Assembly (NCBI RefSeq): GCF_008728515.1
Contig: NC_044988.1
Span: forward strand, 29,718,998 to 29,782,997
Source of the DNA: Papio anubis
Lineage: Eukaryota > Chordata > Mammalia > Primates > Cercopithecidae
DNA length: 64,000 nt
Reading direction: 5' to 3'
The notes beneath the pieces were generated by a model. The model ran no database searches, was not told the DNA's origin, and saw only the letters and a list, made by a program, of their open reading frames with translations. The translations under genes were made by a program, and so were the position numbers. This document shows, one piece after another, positions 54,426-64,000 of this stretch; positions within the stretch are counted from its first letter, which is position 1, and each line of letters begins with the position of its first letter.

Positions 54426-54618
54426 AGTTGGGTACAGTGCTTTACGCCTGTAATCCCAACACTCTGGGAGGCTGAGGCAGGTAGGCTGCTTGGGCTGAGG
54501 GGTTCGAGACCAGCCTAGGCAACATGGCGAAACCCTGTCTACTAAAAATACAAAAACTAGCTGGGTGTGGTGGAGCACACCTGTCTCAAAATTTTTTTTA
54601 AAAAGTAAATAAATAAAT
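54426..54618 (+). mobile_element. Alu, sense, right arm deleted
   Basis: Jumps from ggtggagcacacctg directly to tctcaaaattt, dropping about 120 bases. The 13-bp flank aaaggatgctact is intact at 54,413-54,425 and 54,619-54,631. Confidence 0.93.
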
Positions 54619-54631
54619 AAAGGATGCTACT

Positions 54632-55039
54632 TGACCCTAATGATGGAAAAGTTAACATTATAAGTAGATGGACAAACCACCTCTCTGCCTGGAACATTTG
54701 CCTTGGTTCTTCACTCATTTTCCCAAGTTGCTTTCTTCCCAAGGTCTATAATCTCTACTAGAAAATGGAATAGTATTGGACAGTGTGGCTCCTGTCCCAG
54801 CCTCCTCATGACCTGCACCCGACCCAACCCTCATACTCTCCCCTGCATGCATGACTTCCAGGGCTGGGGGAAGCTGAACAAAGGCTTAGGGTTCAAGGGG
54901 AGGGCAGGGTGCAGGCAGGGCAGAAAGGAGGGAAAGGCCCTGCAAGGATCTCTGGTCTCCTCCTATCTCTGGCTTCCCCTCACCTCTCCTCCTCCAGCCT
55001 GAGGCAGGGGGCAAATTGTAGACTTTTAGTCAGGAAAGA
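54632..55039. other. Unassigned single-copy DNA
   Basis: GC-rich at 54,780-55,010 with a 99-codon plus frame (54,703-55,002); no CpG cluster, splice context or homology recognised. Confidence 0.45.
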
Positions 55040-55185
55040 GACCCTAGGTCATCATTTCATTTCATTTTTAAATGAGGCAAAGTACAGCGAGGTGAAAGAG
55101 CTTTTCCAAGGTCACACAGTCAGCAAGAGGCAGAGCCAGGACTAAAGTTTAGGCCCTCTGATGCCCAGTGCTATCTGAGGTCTGT
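55040..55185 (-). mobile_element. MIR, antisense
   Basis: ccaaggtcacacagtcagca and agaggcagagccaggacta are the MIR core. Confidence 0.85.
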
Positions 55186-55258
55186 ACCTTGTGTGCAGTC
55201 TTATCTCTCTGCTGCTCCAGAATCCTCTCCTTTCTTTCTCTTCTACTTTTCTGCTGGA

Positions 55259-55560
55259 GCTTTTTTTTTTTTCTTTTTTTTAGACAGGATCTTGCTATGT
55301 TGCCCAGGCTGGAGTGCAGTGGCATGATCACAACTTACTGCAGCCACAACCTCCAGGGCTCAAGCAATCCTCCCACCTCAGCCCCCAAGTACCTGGGACT
55401 ACAGGCATGTGCCACCATGCCAGCTAATTTTTAAGTTTTTTGTAGAGATGGGGTCTTCCTATGTTGCATAGATTGGTCTTGAACTCCTGGGTTCAAGAGA
55501 TCCTCCTGTCTCGGCCTCCCAAAATGCTGGGATTATAAGCGTCAACCACTGTACCTGGCC
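55259..55560 (-). mobile_element. Alu, antisense, old (AluJ-like)
   Basis: Diverged (ggatcttgctatgttgccc, gtagagatggggtcttcct), ending caaccactgtacctggcc. Confidence 0.92.
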
Positions 55561-55574
55561 TGGAGCACTTTTTA

Positions 55575-56215
55575 TAAGCACTTTACTGAGTTTTTTTTTT
55601 TTTTTTTTTTTTTTTGAGACGGAGTCTTGCTCTGTCGCCCAGGCTGGAGTGCAGCGGCACGACCTTGGCTCACTGCAAGCTCCGCCTCCTGGGTTCACAC
55701 CATTCTCCCGCCTCAGCCTCCCAAGTAGCTGGCACTACAGACGCCCACCACCACGCCCGGCTAATTTTTTGTATTTTTAGTAGAGACGGGGTTTCACTGT
55801 GTTAGCCAGGATCGTCTCAATCTCCTGACCTTGTGATCCGCCTGCCTTGGCCTCCCAAAGTGCTGGGATTACAGGCTTGAGCCACCGCGCCTGGCCTAGC
55901 ACTTTACTGAGTTTTAATTCACATGTCTTAACATTTACCCATTCAAAATGTACAATTAAATGAGTTTTAGTAGACTGAGTGTTATGCAACCATGTCAATT
56001 TTCAAACACTCTCATCACCTCAAAAAGAAACCCTGTACTCTTTAGTGGTCACTCCCTATTTTCCCTCAACCCCTAACCCCAGGAAACCATCAATCTATAG
56101 ATTTGCCTTTTCTGCACATTTCGTATTAGTGGATTCATATAATCCGTGGGTCTTTGTGACTGGCTTTTTCCACTTAGCGTAATGTCTTCAAGATTTATCC
56201 AGGCCATAGCCCTTC
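55575..56215 (-). mobile_element. Old LINE-1 fragment, antisense, split by AluY
   Basis: actgagttttaattcacatg and gacgggctttttccacttag-like text (ctggctttttccacttagcg) are the familiar antisense 3' region of old L1M elements. Confidence 0.65.
55595..55897 (-). mobile_element. AluY-like, antisense
   Basis: Exact 18-bp flank agcactttactgagtttt at 55,577-55,594 and 55,898-55,915. Confidence 0.96.
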
Positions 56216-56334
56216 AGATTATTCTATTGCTCTTGTCAAGATAAGTGGAATAAAGGGGCAAAGAGAATAATAAGAAAGAGAAGAATGAGAAAGAGAATTC
56301 TGAGGGCTACGACACAACAGCACAATGAGATGAT

Positions 56335-56545
56335 GGCAGAAATAAATTCCCTTCTATGTACCATGTACCTAAGCAATCTGTTAATATTCATTGTCTTATT
56401 TAATTTAATCTTCATAGTCTAGGAGCACTACCATCCACTATTTAGATGTGAAAAACTGAAAAGGAATTTGATAGGTTTTCCAAGGGAATCAAAGTCATAA
56501 GGAGTAGAGCGAGGATAGGAATTCAAGTTTGTCTGGCCCCAAAGC
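56335..56545 (-). mobile_element. MIR, antisense, diverged
   Basis: ccatgtacctaagcaatctg at one end and gaggataggaattcaagttt at the other match antisense MIR order. Confidence 0.65.
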
Positions 56546-57056
56546 CCACTGTCTTTCTTTCATTAGACTGGGCCACTTTTTGGGCTATCAGATTCTGACA
56601 GTGGGTGGTTTCACACTCATGAGTGGACTTCTGGTTAGTCAAAAAGAATGATGATTTTAAATCATTTTACTTCCCTAGCCCAGAACCTCCTCATTCATCA
56701 TCCTTACATTCCTCATAGCAGTACTGTTTCCAAGAGCCAAGGAAGAACAAGACCTATATGACCAATGTAAAGGACTTGATAAAGTGTGGCACATCCATGG
56801 AGTGGATTTAGTGGTCAAATAGGTTAAAAAAGATCCTTCTGGACTGATAGGGAATAATCTTGATATACACAGTGAACAAATAGGGAATAATCTTGATATA
56901 CACAGTGAACAAAAGCCACATATAGAACACTATGTATACTATGCCACCATTTGTATAAAAAATGTGGAGGGGAAGTGGAAAGTAACATACATATGCACGT
57001 TTTTACTTGTGTTTGCACACAATAACTCTGCAAGAAATCTCAGAAAATGTAAAACT
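56546..57056. other. Unassigned DNA with a 33-bp tandem duplication
   Basis: Two adjacent exact 33-bp units lie at 56,848-56,880 and 56,881-56,913 (each starting tagggaataatcttg). The rest is unassigned, possibly old LINE-1 (gtgtggcacatccatggag). Confidence 0.8.
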
Positions 57057-57354
57057 GGCCAGGTACAGTGGCTCACACCTGTAATCCCAACATTTTTGGA
57101 GGCCGAGGCAGGCAGATCACCTGAGGTCAGGAGTTCAAGACTGGCCTGGCCAACACAGTGAAAAACCATCTCTACTAAAAATACAAAAATTAGCTGAGCA
57201 TGGTGGTGCGTGCCTGTAGTCCCAGCTACTCAGGAGGCTGAGGCAAGAGAATTGCTTGAACCAGGAGGTAGAGGTTGCAGTGAGCCGAGATCGTGCCACT
57301 GAGCTCTAGCCTGGGTGACAGAGCAAGACTCTGTCTAGAAAAAAAAAAAAAAAA
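57057..57354 (+). mobile_element. Alu, sense
   Basis: Begins ggccaggtacagtggctcac; both arms; A15 tail. Confidence 0.93.
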
Positions 57355-57465
57355 TTAATGAGCCCCTTGGGGATAATAGGTTTCGGTCTAGGTGCTGGGG
57401 TTACAGATAGGAACAAAGCCAAATAGAAAAGATGGGAAAGACTTTTGTAGACGTCACACCTCTTG

Positions 57466-57630
57466 TTGTTTTGTTTTGTTTTGAGAGAGGGGCTCACTCT
57501 GTCACCCAGGTCGGAGTGCAGTGGCACAATCGTAGTTCACTATAACCTCAAACTCCTGGGCTCAAGTGATCTTCCTCCTTCAGCCTCCCTGTAGCTGGGA
57601 CTACAGGTGTGCACCACCACACCCAGCTAA
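57466..57630 (-). mobile_element. Alu, antisense, partial (one arm)
   Basis: (TTTTG)n-type tail, then one arm to cacacccagctaatta. Cacctcttgtt and cacccccttgtt flank it. Confidence 0.88.
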
Positions 57631-57631
57631 T

Positions 57632-57994
57632 TACACCCCCTTGTTTTCTGTAAACAAAAGACAGCTCCTTTGACACCAGTCATAACTCCTCTATGAACAG
57701 AAATCTTCCACTTCTCTCCTGATTTTTCCATAGCATTTAGAACTAGTCTGCAGCACACTTAACCATTACTTATCTGCCCCTTTGTTTTGTTTGCTGTGGC
57801 TTCAAGAGTGCTCAGTGTAGAACACCCACACTCAGTTGTTGTCACTGTTCACACAATTGTCCAAGATCATCCCAGGACCTAAGAAATATCCCACTTCTCC
57901 CTTCCCACTACCCACTTGTTCCCACTGCCACCATCTGAGGAACAAGAGAGCGCAATGGGACCTTCCTAGGATGTGGTTAAAAATGTGAACCTAG
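57632..57994. other. Unassigned single-copy DNA
   Basis: About 360 bases with no recognised feature. Confidence 0.5.
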
Positions 57995-58200
57995 GTTCAC
58001 ATTTGGGAGGCCAGAGGTGGGAGGATTGCTTGAGGCCAGGAGCTCTAGACCAGCCTGGGCAACCTAGCAAGACCTTCTCTCTACAAAAAAATAGAAAATT
58101 TAAAAAAAAATTAGCCATGCGTGGCGGCACATGCACACCACTGCACTCAAGCTTGGGCAATAGAACAAGATACCGTTTCTTTAAAAAACAACAAAAAAAA
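57995..58200 (+). mobile_element. Alu, sense, old, with large internal deletion
   Basis: Starts at tttgggaggccagaggtgg and skips most of the right arm (gtggcggcacatgcacacca). Confidence 0.88.
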
Positions 58201-58254
58201 GTGAAACCAGGGTTTCTTCTTGAGGTGATGAGAGTGTTTGGACTTCCCCCTTTT

Positions 58255-58775
58255 TTTAGATTGGACAAATCAGTCAACCTCTGTACACCTCAGATTCCAC
58301 AAGTCTAAAGTGGGGATAACGACATGACTTCTGTTGATGGTTGTTGTGACAACTAAATACATATACAGGCCACATAACTAAATAAATTAATATGGCCTAC
58401 TACAGTGGTTCATGCCCCTAATCCCAGCACTTTGGGGGCCAGGGCAGGAGGATCAGTTGAATCAGAGTTCAAGATCAGACTGGGCAACATACGGAGACCC
58501 CATCTCTACAAAAAAAAAAAAAATTAGACAGCCATGGTGGCACCTACCTACAGCCCCAGCTACTCAGGAGGCTGAGGTGGGAGGATCACTTGAGCCTGGG
58601 AGGTTGAGGCTGCAGCGAGTTGTGATGGCACCATTGTGTTCCTGCCTCAGCAACACAGCAAGACTCTGTCTCAAAAAAATAAAAATAAAAAGAATACACA
58701 AAGCACTCATAACAGTGTTAGGCATGTAGAAAGCAGTATGTGGATTTTGTTAATTATTGCTATTATCTTTAGTCA
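58255..58775 (+). mobile_element. MIR, sense, split by an Alu
   Basis: Left part gtacacctcagattccacaa and ctaaagtggggataacgac; right part 58,692-58,775 caaagcactcataacagtg with gttaattattgctattatc. Confidence 0.75.
58396..58690 (+). mobile_element. Alu, sense, old (AluJ-like)
   Basis: cctactacagtggttcatgc start; tail aaaaataaaaataaaaag. Confidence 0.92.
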
Positions 58776-59488
58776 TTCCTTCCTTGCCTACCACCCCTCT
58801 CCCTCAAGTTCAGCCAAACATAACATGTCTCCACTTCTGGAATATATCATGCACCTGCCTGCTTGGCTGACTAGGTTTCTTGTCTTCCCTGTCGGCCTGG
58901 TAAGGCTGGACTCTCAGAATAACTCTCCCCATTTTCCCAGCTGAAATTAGCTGCTCCCTCCTTAAAGTGCCATTGTCCTACTTGACTTACATAGCCACCT
59001 TTCCTGGTAATGATGAGATCTGCAATGGCAGGGTCTATGTTCTGTTCATCTGTTAAGCTAGCAGGGGCCTGGGAGAGGGGACTGTCTGAGCGGCAAGGAC
59101 AGGATGACCACTTTAGACCATACCTGCCATTTATAAGACTTTGGACATACCTCCAAATGTTAGACCCTTTTGACTTATCTTCATTTAAAAAATCATACTG
59201 GGAGTCTCAAAAAAAAGAAAAAGGAAAGTTTATAGCAGGAGTCATGCACTGTTTTGTAAAGGACCTTGATAATATTTTAGGATTTGTGGGTCATCTGGTC
59301 CCTGTTGCAACTATTGAACACTGACTGCCCTTCTATCTTCAAAGCAGCTCAACAGTACAAGAATGGGGTGAGTGTGGCTGCGTTCCAATAACATTTTATA
59401 AATGGACCCTGAAATTTGAATTTCATACCATTTTCATGTGTCATAAAATAGTTTACTTTTGACTTTCATTCACCCATTAAAAATGTAA
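58776..59488. other. Unassigned single-copy DNA
   Basis: About 710 bases. The plus frame 59,010-59,324 (104 codons) has no supporting context. Confidence 0.45.
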
Positions 59489-59743
59489 AACTTGAGGCCA
59501 GCCTGGCCAACATGGTGAAGCCCCTTCTCTACCAAAAAACACAAAATTTAGCAGGGTGTGGTGGCGCGAGCCTGTAGTTCCAGCCACTGAGGAGGCTGAG
59601 GTGGGAGAATCGCTTGAACCCAGGAGGCAGGGGCTGCAGTGAGCCGTGATTGTACCACTGCACTCCAGACTGGGCGACAGAGTGAGACCCTGTCTCAAAA
59701 AAAAAAAAAAAAAACCAAAAAAAAAAAACCCCCCAAAAAAAGA
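59489..59743 (+). mobile_element. Alu, sense, 5' truncated
   Basis: Starts gaggccagcctggccaaca; tail is A-runs with ccaaa and cccccc interruptions. Confidence 0.92.
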
Positions 59744-59751
59744 CAGTAAAA

Positions 59752-60049
59752 CTTGGCAGGAGACAATAGATCACACCTGTGATCCCAGCACTGGGAGGCC
59801 AATGCAGGAGGATCGTTTGAGCCCAGGAGTTCTAAACCAGCCTGGGCAACATAGCTAGACACTGTCTCTACAAAAAAAAAAAAAAAATTAGCAGAGTGTG
59901 GTGGGATGCTCCTCCAGTACCAGCTACTTGGGAGGTTGAGGTGGGAGGATTGTTTGAGTCTGGGAGGCTGAGGCTGCTGTGAGCCATGATCACACCACTG
60001 CATCCCAGCCTGGGCAATAAGCAAGACCGACCGCGCCTCAAAAAGAAAA
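59752..60049 (+). mobile_element. Alu, sense, old (AluJ-like)
   Basis: Diverged start (ggcaggagacaatagatcac), middle A17, end ctcaaaaagaaaag. Confidence 0.91.
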
Positions 60050-60171
60050 GTAAAACTCATTTTTTTGCAGGAGCCCATACAAACACAGAAGATATGTGGA
60101 TTTGGCGGAAGTGCCTGTGGCTTGTAGACTACTGGTATAAAGGATCTTTTTTTCTACTGCTTTTAAATTGT

Positions 60172-60372
60172 TGTTTGTTTGTTTTAGAGACAGGGTCTCG
60201 CTCTGTCGCCCACGCTGGAGCGCAATAGCTCAATCATAGCTCACTGCGGCCTGGACCTCCAGGGCTCAAGTGATCCTCCCATCTGTAGACTATAGTCATG
60301 TACCACCATGCCCATGCCCAGCACTTTTTTTTTTTGGTAGAGAACAGGTCTTGCATGCTAAGTTGCCCAGAC
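60172..60372 (-). mobile_element. Alu, antisense, old, interrupted by the next Alu
   Basis: gtttgttttagagacaggg at the start; stops mid-element at aagttgcccag where a younger copy begins. Confidence 0.88.
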
Positions 60373-60663
60373 TTTTTTTTTTTTAGGTGGAGTCTCGCTC
60401 TGTGGCCCAGAGCTGGAGTGCAGTGATGTGATCTCGGCTCCCTGCAACTTCTGCCTCCCAGTTAAAGCGATTCTCCTGGCTCAGCCTCCCGAGTAGCTGG
60501 GGCTACAGGCGGGCGCCACCACGCCTGTATAATTTTTGTATGTTTAGTAGAGATGGGGTTTCACCATGTTGGCCAGGCTGGTCTCAAACTCCTGACCTCA
60601 AGTGATCCGCCTGCCTTAGCCTCCCAAAGTGCTGCGATTAAATGCGTGAGCCACCGCGTAGGT
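60373..60663 (-). mobile_element. AluS-like, antisense
   Basis: T12 run, both arms, ending gagccaccgcgtagg. Confidence 0.93.
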
Positions 60664-60689
60664 CCTTTTTTCTATTTCTATGAATCCTT

Positions 60690-60865
60690 GGGGGAAATAG
60701 TGTATCCAAGGACCCTTAAAAGTAAGATTGCCAGATTTAGCAATAAAAATACAGAACACCCAGCTAAATTTGAATTTTAGGTAAACAAGGGATACTTTTT
60801 AAAAGTATATGTCCCATGCAATAAATTACGTATTTTCTCTGACACGCCTAATTCAAATATTATAG
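60690..60865. other. Probable DNA-transposon-like repeat, family not assigned
   Basis: gattgccagatttagcaata and gtatatgtcccatgcaataa are familiar from a common mammalian medium-reiterated repeat whose name I cannot give. Confidence 0.4.
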
Positions 60866-60989
60866 TACTCTCCAGGTGCAAACATATTCTCATCCTCCAC
60901 CCCCATCCCCCACACTACGGGCCCATGGCCCACCCCTCACCAGGCTCCCTGTCTTTTTCCTTCCTGTCTTCCCTACTTTTCCCTTCCCC

Positions 60990-61260
60990 CTCACCCCCAG
61001 CTCCATTTCCCCACCTCCACCCCCTCCCCCAGTGACAGTTACCGGTTACCGCTGTATATTCCCACGTGGAGAGCCCTTTGACCTCACCGTGTGGGCGGGA
61101 AAACAAAGACATTCCCTGTCAATCAATGGGGAACGGGCCTGAGGACCGCCTCTCCCCAGCACGTGACCTGCAGGAAGATGGCGCCAGTCACGTGGGGCGA
61201 GTCTATGGGGCAGGGGCAGGCTGGCTGTGAGCTGGTAAAGCCCCAGTCAAGAACGATTCT
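60990..61260 (+). promoter_or_regulatory. Candidate promoter: YY1 + three CACGTG boxes + E2F-like site
   Basis: After a pyrimidine-rich stretch (60,890-61,032) the DNA becomes CpG-containing, about 12 CpG in 240 bases. It has CACGTG at 61,063-61,068, 61,160-61,165 and 61,189-61,194, an E2F-like ggcgggaaaa at about 61,094-61,103, and aagatggcg at 61,175-61,183. The last is the YY1-type initiation motif, usually lying sense near the start site. No TATA box is obvious. The YY1 orientation suggests plus-strand transcription, but CpG promoters are often two-way. Confidence 0.5.
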
Positions 61261-61369
61261 TTTTAGTGTTCTCAGGAAGAAGAACGGGAGGTTACACTTT
61301 GCAGGCCCCAGTGTGTCAATTCATGGCACTATGATTATCTCTTCTGTGACTGTTTGCAGCTTTTATTAG
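61178..61369 (+). CDS. Possible short first-exon or single-exon frame, unidentified
   Basis: The ATG in the YY1 motif opens 63 codons (MAPVTWGESMGQGQAGCELV at the start, ending VTVCSFY). Context aagatgg is a fair start context. The frame may be cut by a donor-like ctggtaaag at about 61,233. An aataaataaa cluster at about 61,383-61,392 follows the stop. I recognise no family, and it is not repeat-derived by eye. Confidence 0.25.
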   Translation: MAPVTWGESMGQGQAGCELVKPQSRTILFSVLRKKNGRLHFAGPSVSIHGTMIISSVTVCSFY

Positions 61370-61381
61370 TATTTGTAAATT

Positions 61382-61395
61382 TTAATAAATAAAAA
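61382..61395 (+). terminator. Possible polyadenylation signals
   Basis: Two overlapping aataaa signals about 15 bases after the stop of the short frame. Such strings are common by chance in AT-rich DNA. Confidence 0.25.
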
Positions 61396-61989
61396 TACCC
61401 CAGTCTTGTCTCCGAAACGAATCTGTAAACAAAGGAAAGGCTTTGTATTCCTCCTGAGCCTATGAGAGTAGGACGGTGTAAGTCTGCAAGGAATGCTGGG
61501 GGACAGGGAACTGTGCCAGGGATGGAATGTCGAGGGCAGAGTCGGTACTGCGTGAATGTCCCCACCATGAGACCTAGCCCTTTCTTAGAAGATCGAATTC
61601 TAGTTTGTATGTTTACCACTCCTTGATACGCTTCATAAATCCAAAAACTGCTCTCCTGGAAGCCTGCTTCTTCCAGGAAGCCTCCCGTCCCACTCGAATC
61701 CTACGTGTTTTTCTCTTCTAAACTCCTTAACTTCCTTAACGTAACCTTTAGCAATGAATCTTGCACTAACGGTTCAGCAATAAGTCGCAACACCTCTTGA
61801 ACTGTTGCTAATTTTTTTCTATGGTGAAATATTTCACTCATTTTCCCTATTTTCCAAGGGCCAGTAACGTGCTTTTTATCAGTGGACCTGAAGGCATGGT
61901 TGGCTAAAGGTAGTTTTGACCCTTCAAGTCGCAGCAGACGGCTGTGGCAATAATCATATAATCAACTCTGGCATATAGAAATATATAAG
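61396..61989. other. Unassigned single-copy DNA
   Basis: About 590 bases downstream of the candidate promoter. A 94-codon minus frame (61,335-61,619) crosses it without other support. Confidence 0.45.
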
Positions 61990-62236
61990 CACCACTTTGG
62001 GAGGCCGAGGCAGGTGGATCACTTGAGGTCAGGTGTTCAAGAGCAGCCTGGGCAACATGGTAAAACCCCGTCTCTACCCAAAATACAAAAATTAGCTGGG
62101 TGTGGTGATGCGCCTGTAGTTCCAGCTACTTGGGAGGCTGAGGCAGGAGAATCACTTGAACCCTGGAGTTGGAGGTTGCAGTGAGCCAAGATCATGCCAC
62201 TGCACTCCAGCCTGGTTGACAGAGCCAGACTGTGTG
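61990..62236 (+). mobile_element. Alu, sense, truncated at both ends
   Basis: Starts ccactttgggaggccgagg, ends at agagccagactgtgtgtg without an A-tail. Confidence 0.92.
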
Positions 62237-62879
62237 TGTTGGCTCATCTCTCGTCTGTAATTAGGTGAGTTTTTGTTTCTATAATGTATCTCTAAAATGG
62301 TGTAGTTTTCTCCAATAGTTGGTAAAGCGGAAACCTAACAAGGCCTTCTTTGAAAAAAAAAAAAGATTGATAAAATACATAATAGCCTACATATATGTGT
62401 CTACTTAGGGTGTCAATTGTTAAACTTTGAATCAGTCACAAAATATTCATTTTACTATTCCCAACTCTCTACCCGATGTAAGTGATCTATGATAAAAATA
62501 CAGGTACACTTACATTGTTATTTATCCTAGCAGTATCCATATGCTAATCTGTTTGACTTGTTTTTATTTTGTTGACAAGCTGAAAAATCAGAAAGATAGT
62601 GGCTATTGACCCCAATAGGGGATGTATCTGACCACTTTTGGTGATATACATTTTAACTTCCAATTCATCTTGAAACTCTTAAATGAAATTTTATTTCAGT
62701 ATTTGTTTTCACTGTTTCCTCTATTCTTTTAGGTCTCTTATAGCAGAAGGCACAGGAAAGCTTGAGATAGTCTCGGTTTATCAGATCATTAATTGCACAA
62801 GAAAGTTTTTAAATAGACAATAATTTTGGATGGATTATTAAATTCAGAAAGCAATCATCTCCTTTTTAAAAAATAGTTG
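62237..62879. other. Unassigned AT-rich single-copy DNA
   Basis: About 640 bases; an A11 run at 62,353. Nothing recognised. Confidence 0.5.
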
Positions 62880-63173
62880 AGTTGGGCATGGTGGCTCATG
62901 CCTGTAATCCCAGCGTTTTGGGAGGCCAAGGAGGGTGGATCACGAGGTCAAGAGACCAAGATCATCCTGGCCAACATGGCGAAACCCCGTCTCTACTGAA
63001 AATACAAAAATTAGCTAGGCGTGGTGGGTGCCTCTAATCTCAGCTACTCGGAAGGCTGGGGCAGGAGAATTGCTTGAACCCGGGAGACAGAGGTTGCAGT
63101 GAGCCAAGATCGCGGCACTGGACTCCAGTCTGGGTGAGAGTGAGACTCCATGTCAAAAAAAAAAAAAAAAAAA
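62880..63173 (+). mobile_element. Alu, sense
   Basis: Begins agttgggcatggtggctcat; aaaaatagttg / aaaagttg flanks. Confidence 0.93.
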
Positions 63174-63208
63174 AAGTTGTTTAAAATAAGTTAAAATCTA
63201 ATAAAGCA

Positions 63209-63501
63209 GGCCAGGCGTGGTGGCTCACACCTGTAATCCCAGCACTTTGGAAGGCCGAGATTGGCAGATCACCTGAGGTCAGGAGTTCGAGACCAGCCTG
63301 ACCAACATGGTAAAAACCCCGTCTCTAATAAAAATACAAAAATTTGCCAAGTGTGGTGGTGCATGCCTGTAATCCCAGCTACTCGGAGGCTGGGGCACGA
63401 GAATTGCTTGTACCCAGGAGGTGTAGGTTTTAGTGAGCCAAGATCACACCACTGCACTCCAGCCTGGGCGACAGAGGGAGACTCGGTCTCAACAACAACA
63501 A
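63209..63501 (+). mobile_element. AluS-like, sense
   Basis: Flank aaaatctaataaagca (63,193-63,208) and aaaatctaatatagca (from about 63,503); tail (CAA)n. Confidence 0.94.
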
Positions 63502-63611
63502 AAAATCTAATATAGCAATTTGACATTTGTTTGTTCTTCACAAATTTCAAGCAGTACATGTATATTGTTAGTTCATCCCCCATCAGATTCAATTTTGCAA
63601 AATAGATTTTT

Positions 63612-63934
63612 TATTTTTTTATTTTTTTGAGATAGGGTCTCATTCTGCTGCCCAGACAGATTGTGCAGTTGCATAATCTCAGCTCCCTGGCTCCTCAACC
63701 TCCCCAGGCTTAAGTGATCCTCCCACCTCAGCCTCCCGAGTAGCTGGAATACCAGGGTGCACCACCATGCTTGGCTAATTTTTCTATTTTTCTATTTTTC
63801 TATTCTTCCTTTTTTTTGTAGAGACAGGGTTTCTCCATGTTACCTAGGCTGGTCTCAAACTCCGGGGCTCAAGCAATCCGCCTGCCCCAGCCTCTCACAG
63901 TGTTGGAATTACAGGCTTGAGCCACATGGCCCAG
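63612..63934 (-). mobile_element. Alu, antisense, old
   Basis: Flank tgcaaaatagat at about 63,596 and 63,935; contains a (TTTTTC/A)n insertion (ctatttttctattt) near the middle. Confidence 0.93.
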
Positions 63935-63956
63935 CTGCAAAATAGATGTTTTGTTT

Positions 63957-64000
63957 GTTTTTTCGTTTGTTTTGAGACGGGGTCTCGCTCTTGTCGCCCA
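63957..64000 (-). mobile_element. Alu, antisense, cut by the window end
   Basis: ttgagacggggtctcgctct is the start of an antisense Alu that continues beyond 64,000. Confidence 0.88.

Overview
This is nuclear DNA from a primate, most likely an Old World monkey. The window is crowded with Alu elements on both strands (about 72 copies, counting fragments and one cut by the right edge), plus primate and older LINE-1 copies, MIR and L2 relics, MaLR-type LTRs and DNA-transposon fossils. At least four of the youngest Alu copies (near 14.0, 46.8, 49.5 and 51.6 kb) carry gatccggccactgc, or its decayed form, where human AluY reads gatcgcgccactgc. They also carry gggcgaggtggcggg where human AluY reads gggcgtggtggcggg. 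From memory, these are cercopithecoid AluY (YR-type) variants. No complete protein-coding gene, tRNA, rRNA or CRISPR array can be supported. Most open frames of 60-150 codons are antisense Alu frames or broken LINE-1 frames.

Layout. 1-5,063: nearly complete sense LINE-1 (L1PA-type), cut by the window start just before ORF1; both frames are broken. 5,218-7,945: Alu cluster with a nested pair. About 8,130-15,066: older LINE-1 split by seven Alus and lacking the end of ORF1 and the endonuclease. 14,779-15,857: the LINE-1 3' end is repeated in inverted orientation around a 489-bp spacer. 15.9-18.5 kb: degraded LTR-type sequence. 18.8-22.4 kb: two minus-strand MaLR-type LTRs, a MIR, and two Alus stacked on one target site. 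25.1-25.6 kb: a solo LTR inside an Alu. 25.7 and 26.7 kb: a 207-bp direct duplication. 31.4-32.1 kb: a MER2/Tigger-like DNA transposon split by an Alu. 32.85-34.9 kb: the longest stretch with no recognised repeat. 36.65-37.07 kb: a possible minus-strand terminal exon or retrocopy. 37.5-41.5 kb: two plus-strand MaLR LTRs split by Alus. 47.4-50.3 kb: an old LINE-1 fragment carrying a small inversion between two opposed Alus. 51.6-53.2 kb: five Alu copies in one orientation ending in an AT-rich palindrome. 61.0-61.4 kb: a small GC-rich patch with YY1-, E-box- and E2F-type motifs that looks like a promoter.

The window reads as intergenic or intronic DNA. The most informative items are rearrangements: the inverted LINE-1 ends, the Alu-flanked inversion that can be undone on paper to restore a target-site duplication, the 207-bp duplication and the palindrome. 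The gene-like items are one candidate promoter and three exon-like frames, all low confidence. I found no new biological system. Boundaries of repeats are good to about 5-20 bases where a target-site duplication is quoted and looser elsewhere; family names come from remembered consensus sequences, not from a database search.
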